NCBI RefSeq assembly: GCF_026343125.1
Contig: NZ_JAPEMB010000001.1
Location: 2,790,001-2,854,000 of the forward strand
Reading direction: 5' to 3'
Length of the DNA: 64,000 bases
Source of the DNA: Streptomyces sp. NBC_00094
GTDB taxonomy: Bacteria > Actinomycetota > Actinomycetes > Streptomycetales > Streptomycetaceae
The position numbers and the translations under genes are program-made. The notes beneath the pieces were generated by a model, which saw only the letters and a program-made list of their open reading frames with translations, did not search any database and was not told the origin of the DNA. Positions 7,707-16,713 of this stretch are shown here, piece after piece; position 1 is the stretch's first letter; each line of letters starts with the position of its first letter.

Positions 7707-10700
7707 GTGCACCTCGGGCGCAGGAAGCGGACGGCGACGGCGGTCGCCGCCGCCGTCATCGGCGGGCTCCTCGGCGGCGCGGCCCCGGGCGCGGTGCAGG
7801 CGGCCCCCGTGCCGCCGTCGGCCGACGCGCCCGCGACGACCCCGACGGGCCCGGCGGCGACGGCGACGGCCACCGCGGGCCCCTCTCCGAGCGGGACTTC
7901 CGGGGCCACGCGCGTGCCCGCGTCCGCGTCCTCGTCCGGCGGGGTCTCCGAGGCCGAGGTGCCCGCCGTCTGGCCCCGTCCGCAGTCACTGGCCGGCCGC
8001 GGTCCCGCCGTACGCCTCGGGGACGAGGTGACGCTGCTCGCGGACGACGACGCCGATCCGTATGCCCTCGCCGCCCTGCGGGAACTGCTGGCGGCCGCCG
8101 GGGTACGGACCGTCCACACCGGGCTCCCGGGCGGGGGCCCGGTCTTCCGGGTCGCGGGTCCCTCGGGCGAGGCCGCGGAGGAGGCCCTGGCGGCCCTGCG
8201 CGTGCCCGAACGGCTCGATCTGCCGCGCGGCGGCTACCGGCTCGCGACGGGCCGCGTCCAGGGGCGGGACACGGTAGTCCTGGACGGGGTCGGCGACGAC
8301 GGGCTGTTCCACGCCGTCCAGACGCTGCGTCAGCTGATCGGCACCGGGCGGGAGGTCCCCGGGGTCGTCGTGCGCGACTGGCCCGGCACGGCCGAGCGCG
8401 GCCTCACCGAGGGCTTCTACGGCCGGCCCTGGACCCGGGAGCAGCGCCTCGCGCAGATCGACTTCCTGGGCCGTACCAAGCAGAACCGCTATCTGTACGC
8501 GCCCGGCGACGACCCGTACCGCCAGGCGCAGTGGCGCGAGCCCTACCCGGCCGAGCAGCAGGCGGAGTTCCGCGCGCTCGCCGAGCGGGCCCGGGCCCAC
8601 CACGTGACGCTCGGCTGGGCCGTGGCGCCCGCCCAGTCCATGTGCCTGTCCTCCGGCGCCGACATGGCCGCGCTGACGCGGAAGTTCGACGCGATGTGGG
8701 CGCTGGGGGTGCGCTCCTTCCAGCTCCAGTTCCCGGACGCCGGCTACGGCGAGTGGCACTGCTCGAAGGACGCCGACACCTTCGGGCGGGACGCCGGGGG
8801 CGCCGCCGCGGCGCACGCGCGCGTGGCGAACGCCGTCGCCCGTCACCTCGCCGAGCGGTACCCGGACGCCGAGCCGCTGACGGTGCTGCCGACGGAGTAC
8901 TACCAGGACGGCGCGACCGCCTACCGCACGGAGCTCGCCGGGGCCCTCGACGCGGACGTACGGGTCGCGTGGACGGGCGTCGGGGTCGTCCCCCGCACGA
9001 TCACCGGCGGCGAGCTCGCCGGGGCCCGCGAGGCGCTGGGCCACCCGCTGGTCACGATGGACAACTACCCGGTCAACGACTACGCGCAGGACCGGCTGTT
9101 CCTCGGCCCCTCCACCGGCCGGGACCCGGCCGTGGCCGCCGGGTCCGCCGCCTTCCTCGCGCACGCCATGGAGCAGCCCGCGGCCTCCCGCATCCCGCTC
9201 TTCACCGCCGCGGACTACGCCTGGAACCCGAAGGGCTACCGGCCGCAGGAGTCCTGGCGTGCCGCCGTCGACGACCTGGCGGGCCCGGACCCGGACGCCC
9301 GCGAGGCGCTGCGGGCGCTCGCCGGGAACGACGCCTCCTCGATCCTCGACCCGAAGGGCGAATCGGCCTACCTGAAGCCGCTCCTGGCCGCTTTCCGGTC
9401 CTCGCGCACGAGCACCGACACCGTGGTGAAGGAGAAGGCGGCGCGTGAACTGCGGGCCGCGTTCACCGTGATGCGCGGGGCCCCCGAGCGGCTCGCGGCC
9501 ACCGCAGACGGCGCCCTGGACGACGAGACGGGCCCGTGGCTGGAGCAGCTCTCGCGGTACGGCCTCGCGGGCGAGACCGCGGTCGACATGCTGCTGGCCC
9601 AGACGCGCGGCGACGGCGCGGCGGCCTGGCAGGCGCAGTTGCGCCTCGAACCGCTGCGGGAGGCCCTGGAGGCCTCCCCGGTGACGGTCGGCTCGGGGGT
9701 CCTCGACCCCTTCCTCACGCGCGCGGTGGCCGAGTCGGAGGCCTGGACCGGCGCCGACAGGACCCCGGCGCGGCAGGCGGAGCGCGCCCCCGACTCGTAC
9801 ACCGTGCGGCTGGACCGGGCGCGGCCCGTGGAGGCCCTGACGGTGCTGAGCGAGCCGAGCACGCGCGCGGGTACGGGTGCGGGCGCGGGCGCACGCGTGG
9901 AGGCGTACGTCCCCGGGGAGGGCTGGAGGCCGCTCGGCCCCCTGTCGGTCTCCGGCTGGACGCAGACCGAGTTGAAGGGGCTGCGCGCGGACGCGCTGCG
10001 GGTCGTGTGGGACGGCGAGGGGCCCGCCCCCGAGGTGCGCTCGCTGGTGCCGTGGTTCGCGGACGGGCCGCGCGCCGGACTCACGTTGGCCCGCACGGAG
10101 ACCGACGCGGAGATCGGCGGCCCCGCGCAGCGCGTGGACGTCGAACTGTCGGGGCTGCGCGCGGGCGAGGTGCGCGGGCCGATGACGGCGAAGGCCCCGA
10201 AGGGGATCGCGATCCGGCTCCCGAAGCAGGCCGTGGTGGAGCGCGGCGCCCGGACGACCGTCCCGCTGGAGGTGTCGGTGGGCGCGGACGTGCCGGCCGG
10301 CTCGTACCGGGTGCCGGTGTCGTTCGCGGGCGAGGAGCGGGTGCTGACCGTGCGGGCGTTCCCCCGAACGGCGGGCCCGGACCTGGCGCGCGCGGCGACG
10401 GCCTCCTCCTCGGGCGACGAGACCCCGGACTTCCCCGCCGCGTCGGCGGTGGACGGCGACGCGGCGACCCGCTGGTCCTCCCCTGCGGAGGACGGCTCCT
10501 GGTGGCAGGTCGAGCTGGCCGAGCCCGCCCGGATAGGGCAGGTGGTGCTGCACTGGCAGGACGCGTACGCCTCGCGCTACCGCGTCCAGGTCTCGGCCGA
10601 CGGCCGCGTCTGGCGCACGGCGGCGACCGTCTCGGACGGGCGGGGCGGCCGGGAGTCGGTCCGGATGGACGCGACGGACACGCGCTTCCTGCGGGTGCAG

Positions 10701-10883
10701 GGGGAGGCACGGGCGACCCCGTACGGCTACTCGCTCTGGTCGGTGGAGACGTATGCGGTGGCCCCGCAGGACCCGCCGGGGAAGCCGGGGACGCCGGAGC
10801 AGCCGAAGGAGCCGGAGCAGCCGTCGGAGGCGACTCCCGCCCCCACGCCCACGCCCACGCCCGAGGACCGGGACACCCCCTGA
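7707..10883 (+). CDS. Secreted GH84 beta-N-acetylglucosaminidase-like protein with F5/8-type C domain
   Basis: The 1058-residue protein has a signal peptide (about residues 1-33, LGRRKRTATA then a long hydrophobic run) and an Ala/Thr/Pro linker. It then has a GH20b-like N-terminal domain (about 85-215), a GH84 catalytic barrel (about 225-520), a helical region, and a coagulation-factor 5/8 C-type sugar-binding domain (about 890-1015). A Pro/Glu-rich tail ends it. Conserved GH84 features are GLTEGFYGRPW, PTEYY, VAWTG, DNYPVNDY (D452) and LFLGP. The usual Asp-Asp catalytic pair reads P343-D344, so the first Asp is missing. GTG 7707 follows GAAGGGA. The expected role is release of GlcNAc from extracellular glycans, but the altered pair makes activity uncertain. 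Confidence 0.85.
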   Translation: MHLGRRKRTATAVAAAVIGGLLGGAAPGAVQAAPVPPSADAPATTPTGPAATATATAGPSPSGTSGATRVPASASSSGGVSEAEVPAVWPRPQSLAGRGPAVRLGDEVTLLADDDADPYALAALRELLAAAGVRTVHTGLPGGGPVFRVAGPSGEAAEEALAALRVPERLDLPRGGYRLATGRVQGRDTVVLDGVGDDGLFHAVQTLRQLIGTGREVPGVVVRDWPGTAERGLTEGFYGRPWTREQRLAQIDFLGRTKQNRYLYAPGDDPYRQAQWREPYPAEQQAEFRALAERARAHHVTLGWAVAPAQSMCLSSGADMAALTRKFDAMWALGVRSFQLQFPDAGYGEWHCSKDADTFGRDAGGAAAAHARVANAVARHLAERYPDAEPLTVLPTEYYQDGATAYRTELAGALDADVRVAWTGVGVVPRTITGGELAGAREALGHPLVTMDNYPVNDYAQDRLFLGPSTGRDPAVAAGSAAFLAHAMEQPAASRIPLFTAADYAWNPKGYRPQESWRAAVDDLAGPDPDAREALRALAGNDASSILDPKGESAYLKPLLAAFRSSRTSTDTVVKEKAARELRAAFTVMRGAPERLAATADGALDDETGPWLEQLSRYGLAGETAVDMLLAQTRGDGAAAWQAQLRLEPLREALEASPVTVGSGVLDPFLTRAVAESEAWTGADRTPARQAERAPDSYTVRLDRARPVEALTVLSEPSTRAGTGAGAGARVEAYVPGEGWRPLGPLSVSGWTQTELKGLRADALRVVWDGEGPAPEVRSLVPWFADGPRAGLTLARTETDAEIGGPAQRVDVELSGLRAGEVRGPMTAKAPKGIAIRLPKQAVVERGARTTVPLEVSVGADVPAGSYRVPVSFAGEERVLTVRAFPRTAGPDLARAATASSSGDETPDFPAASAVDGDAATRWSSPAEDGSWWQVELAEPARIGQVVLHWQDAYASRYRVQVSADGRVWRTAATVSDGRGGRESVRMDATDTRFLRVQGEARATPYGYSLWSVETYAVAPQDPPGKPGTPEQPKEPEQPSEATPAPTPTPTPEDRDTP

Positions 10884-10898
10884 CGGGTGCCCCGTCCC

Positions 10899-10963
10899 CG
10901 TACGCGAAAGGCTCCGTACCCGAAAGCGCCTCCCGTACACGAGAGCCCCCGGGTACGCGAAAG
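10899..10963. repeat. Four degenerate copies of a CGTACnCGAAAG repeat
   Basis: Copies start at 10899, 10915, 10934 and 10952 and read CGTACGCGAAAG, CGTACCCGAAAG, CGTACACGAGAG and GGTACGCGAAAG. They fill the gap between the convergent GH84 and HNH genes. No hairpin of terminator strength was seen there, so the repeat may be simple duplication or part of the transcript end. Confidence 0.5.
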
Positions 10964-10970
10964 GCCCGGC

Positions 10971-11534
10971 TCAACCCGTCGTCAGCGCCCCCACAGGGGC
11001 GTCCGCGACGGAGTCGATCCGGGCCATCACGTCCTCGGCACCGTACGGCTGGAGGTAGGGCAGCCAGCGGGGGTCCCGGTGTCCGGTCCCGATGATCCGC
11101 CAGGCCAGGCCGGTCGGCGGGGCCGGTTGGTGCCGTAGCCGCCAGCCGATCTCGCGCAGGTGCCGGTCGGCTTTGACGTGGTTGCAGCGGCGGCAGGCCG
11201 CCACCACGTTCTCCCAGGCGTGCGTGCCCCCTCTGCTGCGCGGGACGACGTGGTCGACGCTCGTCGCGACGCCCCCGCAGTACACGCAGCGCCCGCCGTC
11301 GCGGGCGAAGAGGGCTCTGCGGGTCAAGGGAACGGGCCCCCGGTAGGGGACCCGCACGAAGCGCTTCAGTCGCACCACGCTGGGAGCGGGGAGGACTTGG
11401 GTCTCGCTGTGCAGGAAGGCGCCGGATTCCTCGATACAGAGAGCCTTGTTCTCCAGTACGAGGACGAGTGCGCGGCGGAGCGGTACGACGCCGAGCGGCT
11501 CGTACGACGCGTTGAGGACCAGGACATGCGGCAC
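10971..11534 (-). CDS. HNH endonuclease-family protein
   Basis: The 187-residue protein begins MPHVLVLNASYEPLGVVPLR and carries an HNH domain. The motif is CVYCGG, then DHVVPRSRGG, ENVVAACRRCNHVKADR: two CxxC zinc pairs around the catalytic His and Asn. This protein is nearly universal and highly conserved in Streptomyces, which suggests a housekeeping role in DNA processing rather than a restriction or homing function. I chose GTG 11534 because TTGGAGG precedes it. The open frame continues far upstream as an antisense shadow of the MscS gene. It diverges from the MscS gene with a 256-bp promoter region between. The substrate is not known. Confidence 0.85.
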   Translation of the reverse strand: MPHVLVLNASYEPLGVVPLRRALVLVLENKALCIEESGAFLHSETQVLPAPSVVRLKRFVRVPYRGPVPLTRRALFARDGGRCVYCGGVATSVDHVVPRSRGGTHAWENVVAACRRCNHVKADRHLREIGWRLRHQPAPPTGLAWRIIGTGHRDPRWLPYLQPYGAEDVMARIDSVADAPVGALTTG

Positions 11535-11790
11535 GGATGCCTCCAATGGCGCCGGCGGCGCGTGGCTCGCGCCGGGACGAACTGCTCTCAGTCTCTCCTC
11601 ATGCCTGGTCGGAGCGCCACCACGTACCGGAATCGGGATGACGGGCCCGGGGTGTTCTCGACCACATCGGCATCTCTTCCTGTTCTTGCCCAGGTGAGGT
11701 CCGTCTCTCCCTCGAACACGGCAACAGGACCACGCCCGATGCCCCGTTAGTGTGGATGGTCCTGCGTGCTCGATACCTGGAGGTTGCCCC

Positions 11791-12852
11791 GTGTTCTGGT
11801 CCGCCCTTGCGGCTGCCACCGATCCCCAACCCCTTCCGGTGACCCTGGACGAGGCGACGGAGCAGGCCACGAACGCGGCGAGCTGGGTGGAGGAGAACTG
11901 GTCCACCTGGCTGAACACCGGGCTGCGCATCCTGCTGATCCTGGTCGTCGCGCTGCTGCTGCGGATGGCCGTCCGCCGTGCCCTGACGAAGCTGATCGAC
12001 CGTATGAACCGCTCGGCGCAGGCGGTGGAGGGGACGGCCCTCGGCGGTCTCCTCGTCAACACCGAGCGGCGGCGGCAGCGGTCCGAGGCGATCGGTTCGG
12101 TCCTGCGTTCGGTCGCGTCGTTCCTGATCCTGGGCACGGCCGGGCTGATGATCCTCGGCGCCTTCAAGATCGACCTGGCGCCGCTGCTGGCCTCGGCCGG
12201 TGTGGCCGGTGTGGCGATCGGCTTCGGCGCCCGGAACCTGGTGACGGACTTCCTGTCCGGTGTCTTCATGATCCTGGAGGACCAGTACGGGGTCGGTGAC
12301 TCGGTCGACGCGGGCGTGGCCTCCGGCGAGGTCGTCGAGGTCGGGCTGCGCGTGACGAAGCTCCGCGGGGTGGACGGCGAGATCTGGTACGTACGCAACG
12401 GCGAGATCAAGCGCATAGGGAATCTGAGCCAGGGCTGGGCGACGGCGGGCGTGGACGTGACCGTCCGGCCGACGGAGGACCTGGAGCAGGTCCGGTCGGT
12501 GATCACCGAGGCGGCGGAGTCCATGGCGAAGGAGGAGCCGTGGAACGAGCGCCTGTGGGGGCCGGTCGAGGTGCTCGGTCTGAGTGAGGTGCTGCTCGAC
12601 TCGATGACGGTCCGGGTCTCGGCGAAGACGATGCCGGGCAAGGCGCTGGGCGTGGAGCGCGAGCTGCGCTGGCGCATCAAGCGGGGCCTGGACGAGGCCG
12701 GCATCCGGATCGTGGGCGGGGTCCCGGCGCAGGCGGAGGAGTCCGCGGCCGACCCGACGGCGGGCATGTCGGCCCCGTCGGCGTTCGCCTCGACGACCTC
12801 GCCGCAGTCGGCGGCGGCGACTCCGCTGCCGAGGACGGACCTCACCAAGTAG
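11791..12852 (+). CDS. Small-conductance mechanosensitive channel (MscS family)
   Basis: The 353-residue protein has two N-terminal helices (about residues 45-65 and 105-135). The MscS pore helix follows with the small-residue pattern ASAGVAGVAIGFGARN, then FLSGVFMILEDQYGVGDSV and the beta domain. An Ala/Ser-rich cytoplasmic tail ends it. It gates in response to membrane tension and protects against osmotic downshock. The GTG start at 11791 follows TGGAGG at 11778-11783; an in-frame ATG at 11752 lies further into the promoter. A terminator hairpin follows 36 nt after the stop. Confidence 0.9.
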   Translation: MFWSALAAATDPQPLPVTLDEATEQATNAASWVEENWSTWLNTGLRILLILVVALLLRMAVRRALTKLIDRMNRSAQAVEGTALGGLLVNTERRRQRSEAIGSVLRSVASFLILGTAGLMILGAFKIDLAPLLASAGVAGVAIGFGARNLVTDFLSGVFMILEDQYGVGDSVDAGVASGEVVEVGLRVTKLRGVDGEIWYVRNGEIKRIGNLSQGWATAGVDVTVRPTEDLEQVRSVITEAAESMAKEEPWNERLWGPVEVLGLSEVLLDSMTVRVSAKTMPGKALGVERELRWRIKRGLDEAGIRIVGGVPAQAEESAADPTAGMSAPSAFASTTSPQSAAATPLPRTDLTK

Positions 12853-12887
12853 CCGGACCTCTCCGGGTCACACGGACGGGCGGACAG

Positions 12888-12929
12888 GACGCCCCCGCAG
12901 GTAACGCTTTGGTTGCCTTCGGGGGCGTC
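12888..12929. terminator. Terminator downstream of the MscS gene
   Basis: A 10-bp GACGCCCCCG / CGGGGGCGTC stem is extended, after one mismatch, by AGGTAAC / GTTGCCT (one G-U pair) with a GCTTTG loop. The total is a near-perfect 42-nt hairpin. Confidence 0.8.
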
Positions 12930-12986
12930 TCGCGTTCCCGGGTATTGACGCCCGCGTGACGGCCGCCTTACCTTCCTCCCACCGAA

Positions 12987-13001
12987 TAGGAAACTTTCCT
13001 A
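12987..13001. promoter_or_regulatory. CsnR box (ROK repressor operator)
   Basis: TAGGAAA-c-TTTCCTA is a perfect 7-bp inverted repeat with one central base, 81 bp upstream of csnR. It matches the palindrome known upstream of chitosanase genes and csnR in Streptomyces, where CsnR binds. It is the expected site for autoregulation and induction of the whole csn operon by chitosan oligosaccharides. Confidence 0.8.
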
Positions 13002-13081
13002 ACAGTGTGATCGAGGAAACAGGTTCCGGCAGGCAGCAGAATGGCCGGACCCGACCAGTTCGAAGGGCAGGTGCGACCGTC

Positions 13082-14296
13082 ATGGCCGGTACGACCCCGG
13101 GAACCCCCGGTACTCCGCGCGTGCTGCGCGCCATGAACGACCGCGCCGCCCTCGACCTGCTCCTCGAACACGGCCCGCTCTCGCGGACCCGGATCGGCAA
13201 GCTCACCGGCCTGTCCAAGCCGACCGCCTCCCAGCTGCTCGCCCGGCTCGAAGCCGCCGGGCTCGTCGTCGCCACCGGCACCACCGCGGGCCGGCCCGGA
13301 CCGAACGCCCAGCTCTACGCGGTCAACGCACGAGCCGCGTACGCCGCCGGACTCGACGTCAACCAGCACCGCATCCACGCCGCCGTCGCCGACATCACCG
13401 GCCGGATCGTCGGCGAGTACGAGCTCCGCACCCCCGGCCGTACCGCCACCGGCGTCGTCCACCAGGTCACCGACGCCCTCGACGGAGCCGTCAAGGCCGC
13501 CGGGATCACCCCCGCCGAGGTGCGGCGCCTGGTCATCGGCACCCCCGGCGCCTTCGACCCGGCCACCGGACGGCTGCGGTACGCGTCCCATCTGCCCGGC
13601 TGGCACTCCCCCACCCTCCTGGAGGAGCTGGCCGCCGCCCTGCCCATGCCGTTCGAGTACGAGAACGACGTCAACCTCGTCGCCGTCGCCGAGCAGCGCG
13701 TGGGCGCGGCCCGTGGCCACACGGACTTCGCCCTGCTGTGGAACGAGGAGGGCCTCGGCGCCGCCCTCGTCCTCGGCGGGCGGCTGCACCGCGGCTTCAC
13801 CGGCGGCGCGGGCGAGGTCGGCTTCCTGCCCGTCCCCGGCACCCCGCTGGTCCGGCAGGTCGCCAAGGCCAACTCGGGCGGCTACCAGGAGCTCGCGGGC
13901 GTCCAGGCGGTGCCCCGGCTCGCCCGGGCCGCCGGCATCGAGACCCCCGATCAGCCGTACGTGGCAGTGGCGTCCGGGCTGCTCGCCCGGGCCGCCGAGA
14001 CCCACGAGGACGACTCCCGGTACGCGGAACTGCTCGACCGGTACGCCGAGCGCGTCGCCACGGGTCTCGCCTCGCTCGTCGCCGTCCTCGACCCCGAGCT
14101 GATCGTGCTCTCCGGTGACGTCCTCGTCGCCGGCGGAGAGCCCCTCCGCGCCCGCGTCCAGTCCGAGCTCGCCGAGCTCGCGGCCTCCCGCCCGAGGCTC
14201 GTCCTCACCTCCGTACCCCGGCGTCCCGTGCTGCGCGGCGCCCTCGAAAACGCCCTCGCCACCACGCGCGACGAGGTCTTCGACACCTCGCGCTGA
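13082..14296 (+). CDS. csnR: ROK-family repressor of chitosan-oligosaccharide use
   Basis: The 404-residue protein has an N-terminal winged helix-turn-helix (about residues 15-75; GKLTGLSKPTASQLLARLEAAGLV) and a ROK sugar-sensing domain. The ROK domain includes IGTPGAFDPATG, ENDVNLVAVAE and the GEVGF region. The zinc-binding Cys cluster of kinases is absent, as expected of a regulator. The ATG at 13082 is the best start; the open frame extends upstream over the operator and would add 42 unlikely residues. Gene order ROK / lipoprotein / two permeases / GH4 / kinase is that of the csnR-csnEFGHK operon of S. coelicolor and S. lividans. It probably represses its own operon through the palindrome at 12987-13001. 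Confidence 0.88.
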   Translation: MAGTTPGTPGTPRVLRAMNDRAALDLLLEHGPLSRTRIGKLTGLSKPTASQLLARLEAAGLVVATGTTAGRPGPNAQLYAVNARAAYAAGLDVNQHRIHAAVADITGRIVGEYELRTPGRTATGVVHQVTDALDGAVKAAGITPAEVRRLVIGTPGAFDPATGRLRYASHLPGWHSPTLLEELAAALPMPFEYENDVNLVAVAEQRVGAARGHTDFALLWNEEGLGAALVLGGRLHRGFTGGAGEVGFLPVPGTPLVRQVAKANSGGYQELAGVQAVPRLARAAGIETPDQPYVAVASGLLARAAETHEDDSRYAELLDRYAERVATGLASLVAVLDPELIVLSGDVLVAGGEPLRARVQSELAELAASRPRLVLTSVPRRPVLRGALENALATTRDEVFDTSR

Positions 14297-14356
14297 CCCG
14301 CCCCACCCTTCGCTCACGACCCCATCACCCCGCCCCCGCCACAGGGAGACTCCGTC

Positions 14357-15694
14357 ATGCCCGTACGCCCGCGCAGAGCCCTCGCCGCGCTCGCCGCCAC
14401 CGCCTCCGTCGCCCTCTTCGCCTCCGCCTGTACGGGCTCCGCGAACAACGCGGCCTCCGACGACCCCAAGGCCGAGACCACCATCACCTTCTGGCACGGC
14501 TGGTCCGCGCCGGCCGAGGTCAAGGCCATCGAGGACAGCATCGACGGCTTCGAGAAGGCCCACCCGAACATCAAGGTGAAGGTCGTCGGCAACATCAACG
14601 ACGACAAGCTCGGCCAGGCGCTGCGCGCGGGCGGCTCCAACGGGCCCGACGTGGTCTCCTCGTTCACGACGGCCAACGTCGGCAAGTTCTGCCACTCGGG
14701 CGCGCTCGCCGACCTCAAGCCCTTCATCGAGAAGGACAAGCTGGACCTCGACACGATCTTCCCGAAGGTCCTGCAGGAGTACACCCAGTTCGAGGGCAAG
14801 CGCTGCACGCTGCCGCTGCTCTCCGACGCGTACGGCCTCTTCTACAACAAGGACGCCTTCGAGAAGGCCGGCATCAAGGCCCCGCCGAAGACCTGGTCCG
14901 AGTTCACCGAGGTCGCCAAGAAGCTCACCAAGGCCAAGGGCGACTCGTACGAGCAGCTCGGCTTCATGCCGAACTACCTCGGCTACGAGACCGTGGTCTC
15001 CCACTACATGTCGCAGTGGGACCACACGTACTTCGACGAGAGCGGCAAGTCCAACGTCGCCAAGGACCCGGCGTTCGCCGAGATGATGACGTACCAGAAG
15101 TCGCTGGTGGACGCCCTCGGCGGCTTCAAGAAGCTCGACAAGTACCGCACGACGTTCGGTGACGAGTGGGGCGCCAAGCACCCCTTCCACACCGGCCAGG
15201 TCGCCATGCAGCTGGATGGTGAGTGGCGGCTGAACTTCGTCAAGGACGCCAAGGTCGGCTTCGAGGTCGGCGTCGCGCCGCTGCCGGTCGCGGACGACGA
15301 GGTCGCCGAGTACGGCAAGGGCTACCTCTCCGGCACGATCATGGGCATCGCGCCGCAGAGCAAGAAGCAGAACGCGGCCTGGGAGCTGGTCAAGTACATG
15401 ACCACGGACACCGAGGCCGTGGTGAACTTCGCCAACGGCATCGGCAACGTGCCCTCCACCCTGGAGGCCCTGAAGTCCCCGAACCTGAAGTTCGACGCGC
15501 GCTTCAAGACCTTCCTGGACATCGCCCAGCACCCGCAGTCCACCACCTCGGACGGCGCCGTGAACGGCTCCGCCTACCAGGAGACCCTCTCCGACCTCGC
15601 CCAGAAGTACGAGAAGGGCCAGGTCACGGACCTCAAGAAGGGCCTCGCGGACACCGCGGCCCAGATCGACCGTGACATCGCCCAGGCGAAGTGA
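14357..15694 (+). CDS. csnE: Solute-binding lipoprotein of the chitosan-oligosaccharide ABC importer
   Basis: The 445-residue protein has an Arg-rich signal peptide with a lipobox ending FASAC (Cys25), a Ser/Asn/Asp linker and a CUT1-type extracellular solute-binding domain (TFWHGWSAPAEVKAIE onward). It is anchored on the outer face of the membrane and hands glucosamine oligomers to the two permeases encoded next. The ATG at 14357 follows AGGGAGA (14342-14348). It begins 60 nt after csnR, and its stop overlaps the GTG of the next gene by 4 nt. No ATPase is encoded in the operon, so the shared ATPase MsiK, encoded elsewhere, is the likely energiser. Confidence 0.9.
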   Translation: MPVRPRRALAALAATASVALFASACTGSANNAASDDPKAETTITFWHGWSAPAEVKAIEDSIDGFEKAHPNIKVKVVGNINDDKLGQALRAGGSNGPDVVSSFTTANVGKFCHSGALADLKPFIEKDKLDLDTIFPKVLQEYTQFEGKRCTLPLLSDAYGLFYNKDAFEKAGIKAPPKTWSEFTEVAKKLTKAKGDSYEQLGFMPNYLGYETVVSHYMSQWDHTYFDESGKSNVAKDPAFAEMMTYQKSLVDALGGFKKLDKYRTTFGDEWGAKHPFHTGQVAMQLDGEWRLNFVKDAKVGFEVGVAPLPVADDEVAEYGKGYLSGTIMGIAPQSKKQNAAWELVKYMTTDTEAVVNFANGIGNVPSTLEALKSPNLKFDARFKTFLDIAQHPQSTTSDGAVNGSAYQETLSDLAQKYEKGQVTDLKKGLADTAAQIDRDIAQAK

Positions 15695-16710
15695 CGGCCG
15701 GTACACGTTCCATGAGCACGGACACCCTGCCCGCGAAGGAGGCGGCCGCCCCGGCCGCCGCCTCCCCCGCCGGGCGGCACACGCTGCGGTCGAAGCGCAG
15801 GCGCGACGCGCTTCGCACCGCGGCGTTCATGTCGCCCTGGCTGATCGGATTCGGCTTCTTCTTCGCCTACCCGCTGATCTCCACCCTGTACTTCTCTTTC
15901 ATGCGGTACGACGGTCTCAACCCGCCGACCTGGCGGGGCCTGGAGAACTGGACGTACGTCTTCACGGCCTTCCCCAAGTTCTGGCCGGCCCTGCAGAACA
16001 CGCTCTGGCTCGGTGTCGTCATGGTCGTCTGCCGGGTGCTCTTCGGCCTCGGCATCGGCATGCTGATCACCAGGATCAAGACGGGTGCGGGGGTCTTCCG
16101 GACCCTCTTCTACCTGCCGTACCTGGCCCCGCCGGTCGCCGCCACGCTCGCCTTCGTCTTCCTGCTCAACCCCGGCACCGGACCGGTCAACTCGCTCCTG
16201 GAGGCGGTCGGCATCCCCGCCCCCTCCTGGTTCAACGACGCGGCCTGGGCCAAGCCCGCCCTCACCGTCCTCGCCGTGTGGGGCGTCGGTGACCTCATGG
16301 TCATCTTCATGGCCGCGCTGCTCGACGTACCGAAGGAGCAGTACGAGGCCGCCGAGCTGGACGGCGCCTCCGCCTGGCAGCGGTTCCGCTTCGTCACGCT
16401 GCCGAACATCTCGCCGATCATCCTCTTCGCCGTGGTGACCGGGATCATCGGCGCGATGCAGTACTACACCCAGCCGATCGTGGCCTCCAAGGTCGCCTCG
16501 GGCGTGATGGGCGGCTCCGGCGTCACCTTCGAACCGGGCTACCCCGACGACTCCACCCTGACCCTGCCGCAGCTGATCTACAGCCTCGGCTTCAGCCAGT
16601 TCAACTACGGCGCGGCCTGCGTGGTGGCGCTGGTGCTCTTCGCCTTCTCCATGGCCTTCACCGCCCTGCTCATGCGCAGGCGCGGCGGCCTGATCGGCTC
16701 GGGTGACTGA
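15691..16710 (+). CDS. csnF: ABC sugar permease, MalF type
   Basis: The 339-residue protein has six predicted helices and the binding-protein-dependent transport signature EAAELDGASAWQRFRFVTLP (EAA loop), which contacts the ATPase. The GTG at 15691 overlaps the csnE stop in GTGA and I take it as start; ATG 15712, seven codons on, is an alternative. It forms the membrane channel with the product of the next gene. Position and order support import of chitosan oligosaccharides. Confidence 0.88.
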   Translation: MTAGTRSMSTDTLPAKEAAAPAAASPAGRHTLRSKRRRDALRTAAFMSPWLIGFGFFFAYPLISTLYFSFMRYDGLNPPTWRGLENWTYVFTAFPKFWPALQNTLWLGVVMVVCRVLFGLGIGMLITRIKTGAGVFRTLFYLPYLAPPVAATLAFVFLLNPGTGPVNSLLEAVGIPAPSWFNDAAWAKPALTVLAVWGVGDLMVIFMAALLDVPKEQYEAAELDGASAWQRFRFVTLPNISPIILFAVVTGIIGAMQYYTQPIVASKVASGVMGGSGVTFEPGYPDDSTLTLPQLIYSLGFSQFNYGAACVVALVLFAFSMAFTALLMRRRGGLIGSGD

Positions 16711-16713
16711 ACC

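Noticed and set aside
7986..10940. 984-aa minus-strand frame opposite the GH84 gene
   Set aside because: Arg/Gly/Ala-dominated composition, no domain and no ribosome site; the plus-strand GH84 protein explains the DNA.
11535..11790. 76-aa frame in the HNH-MscS gap
   Set aside because: It overlaps the divergent promoters, with no ribosome site and mixed codon use.
12968..15706. 912-aa minus-strand frame opposite csnR and csnE
   Set aside because: It is antisense to two well supported genes and has only low-complexity Val/Gly/Asp composition.
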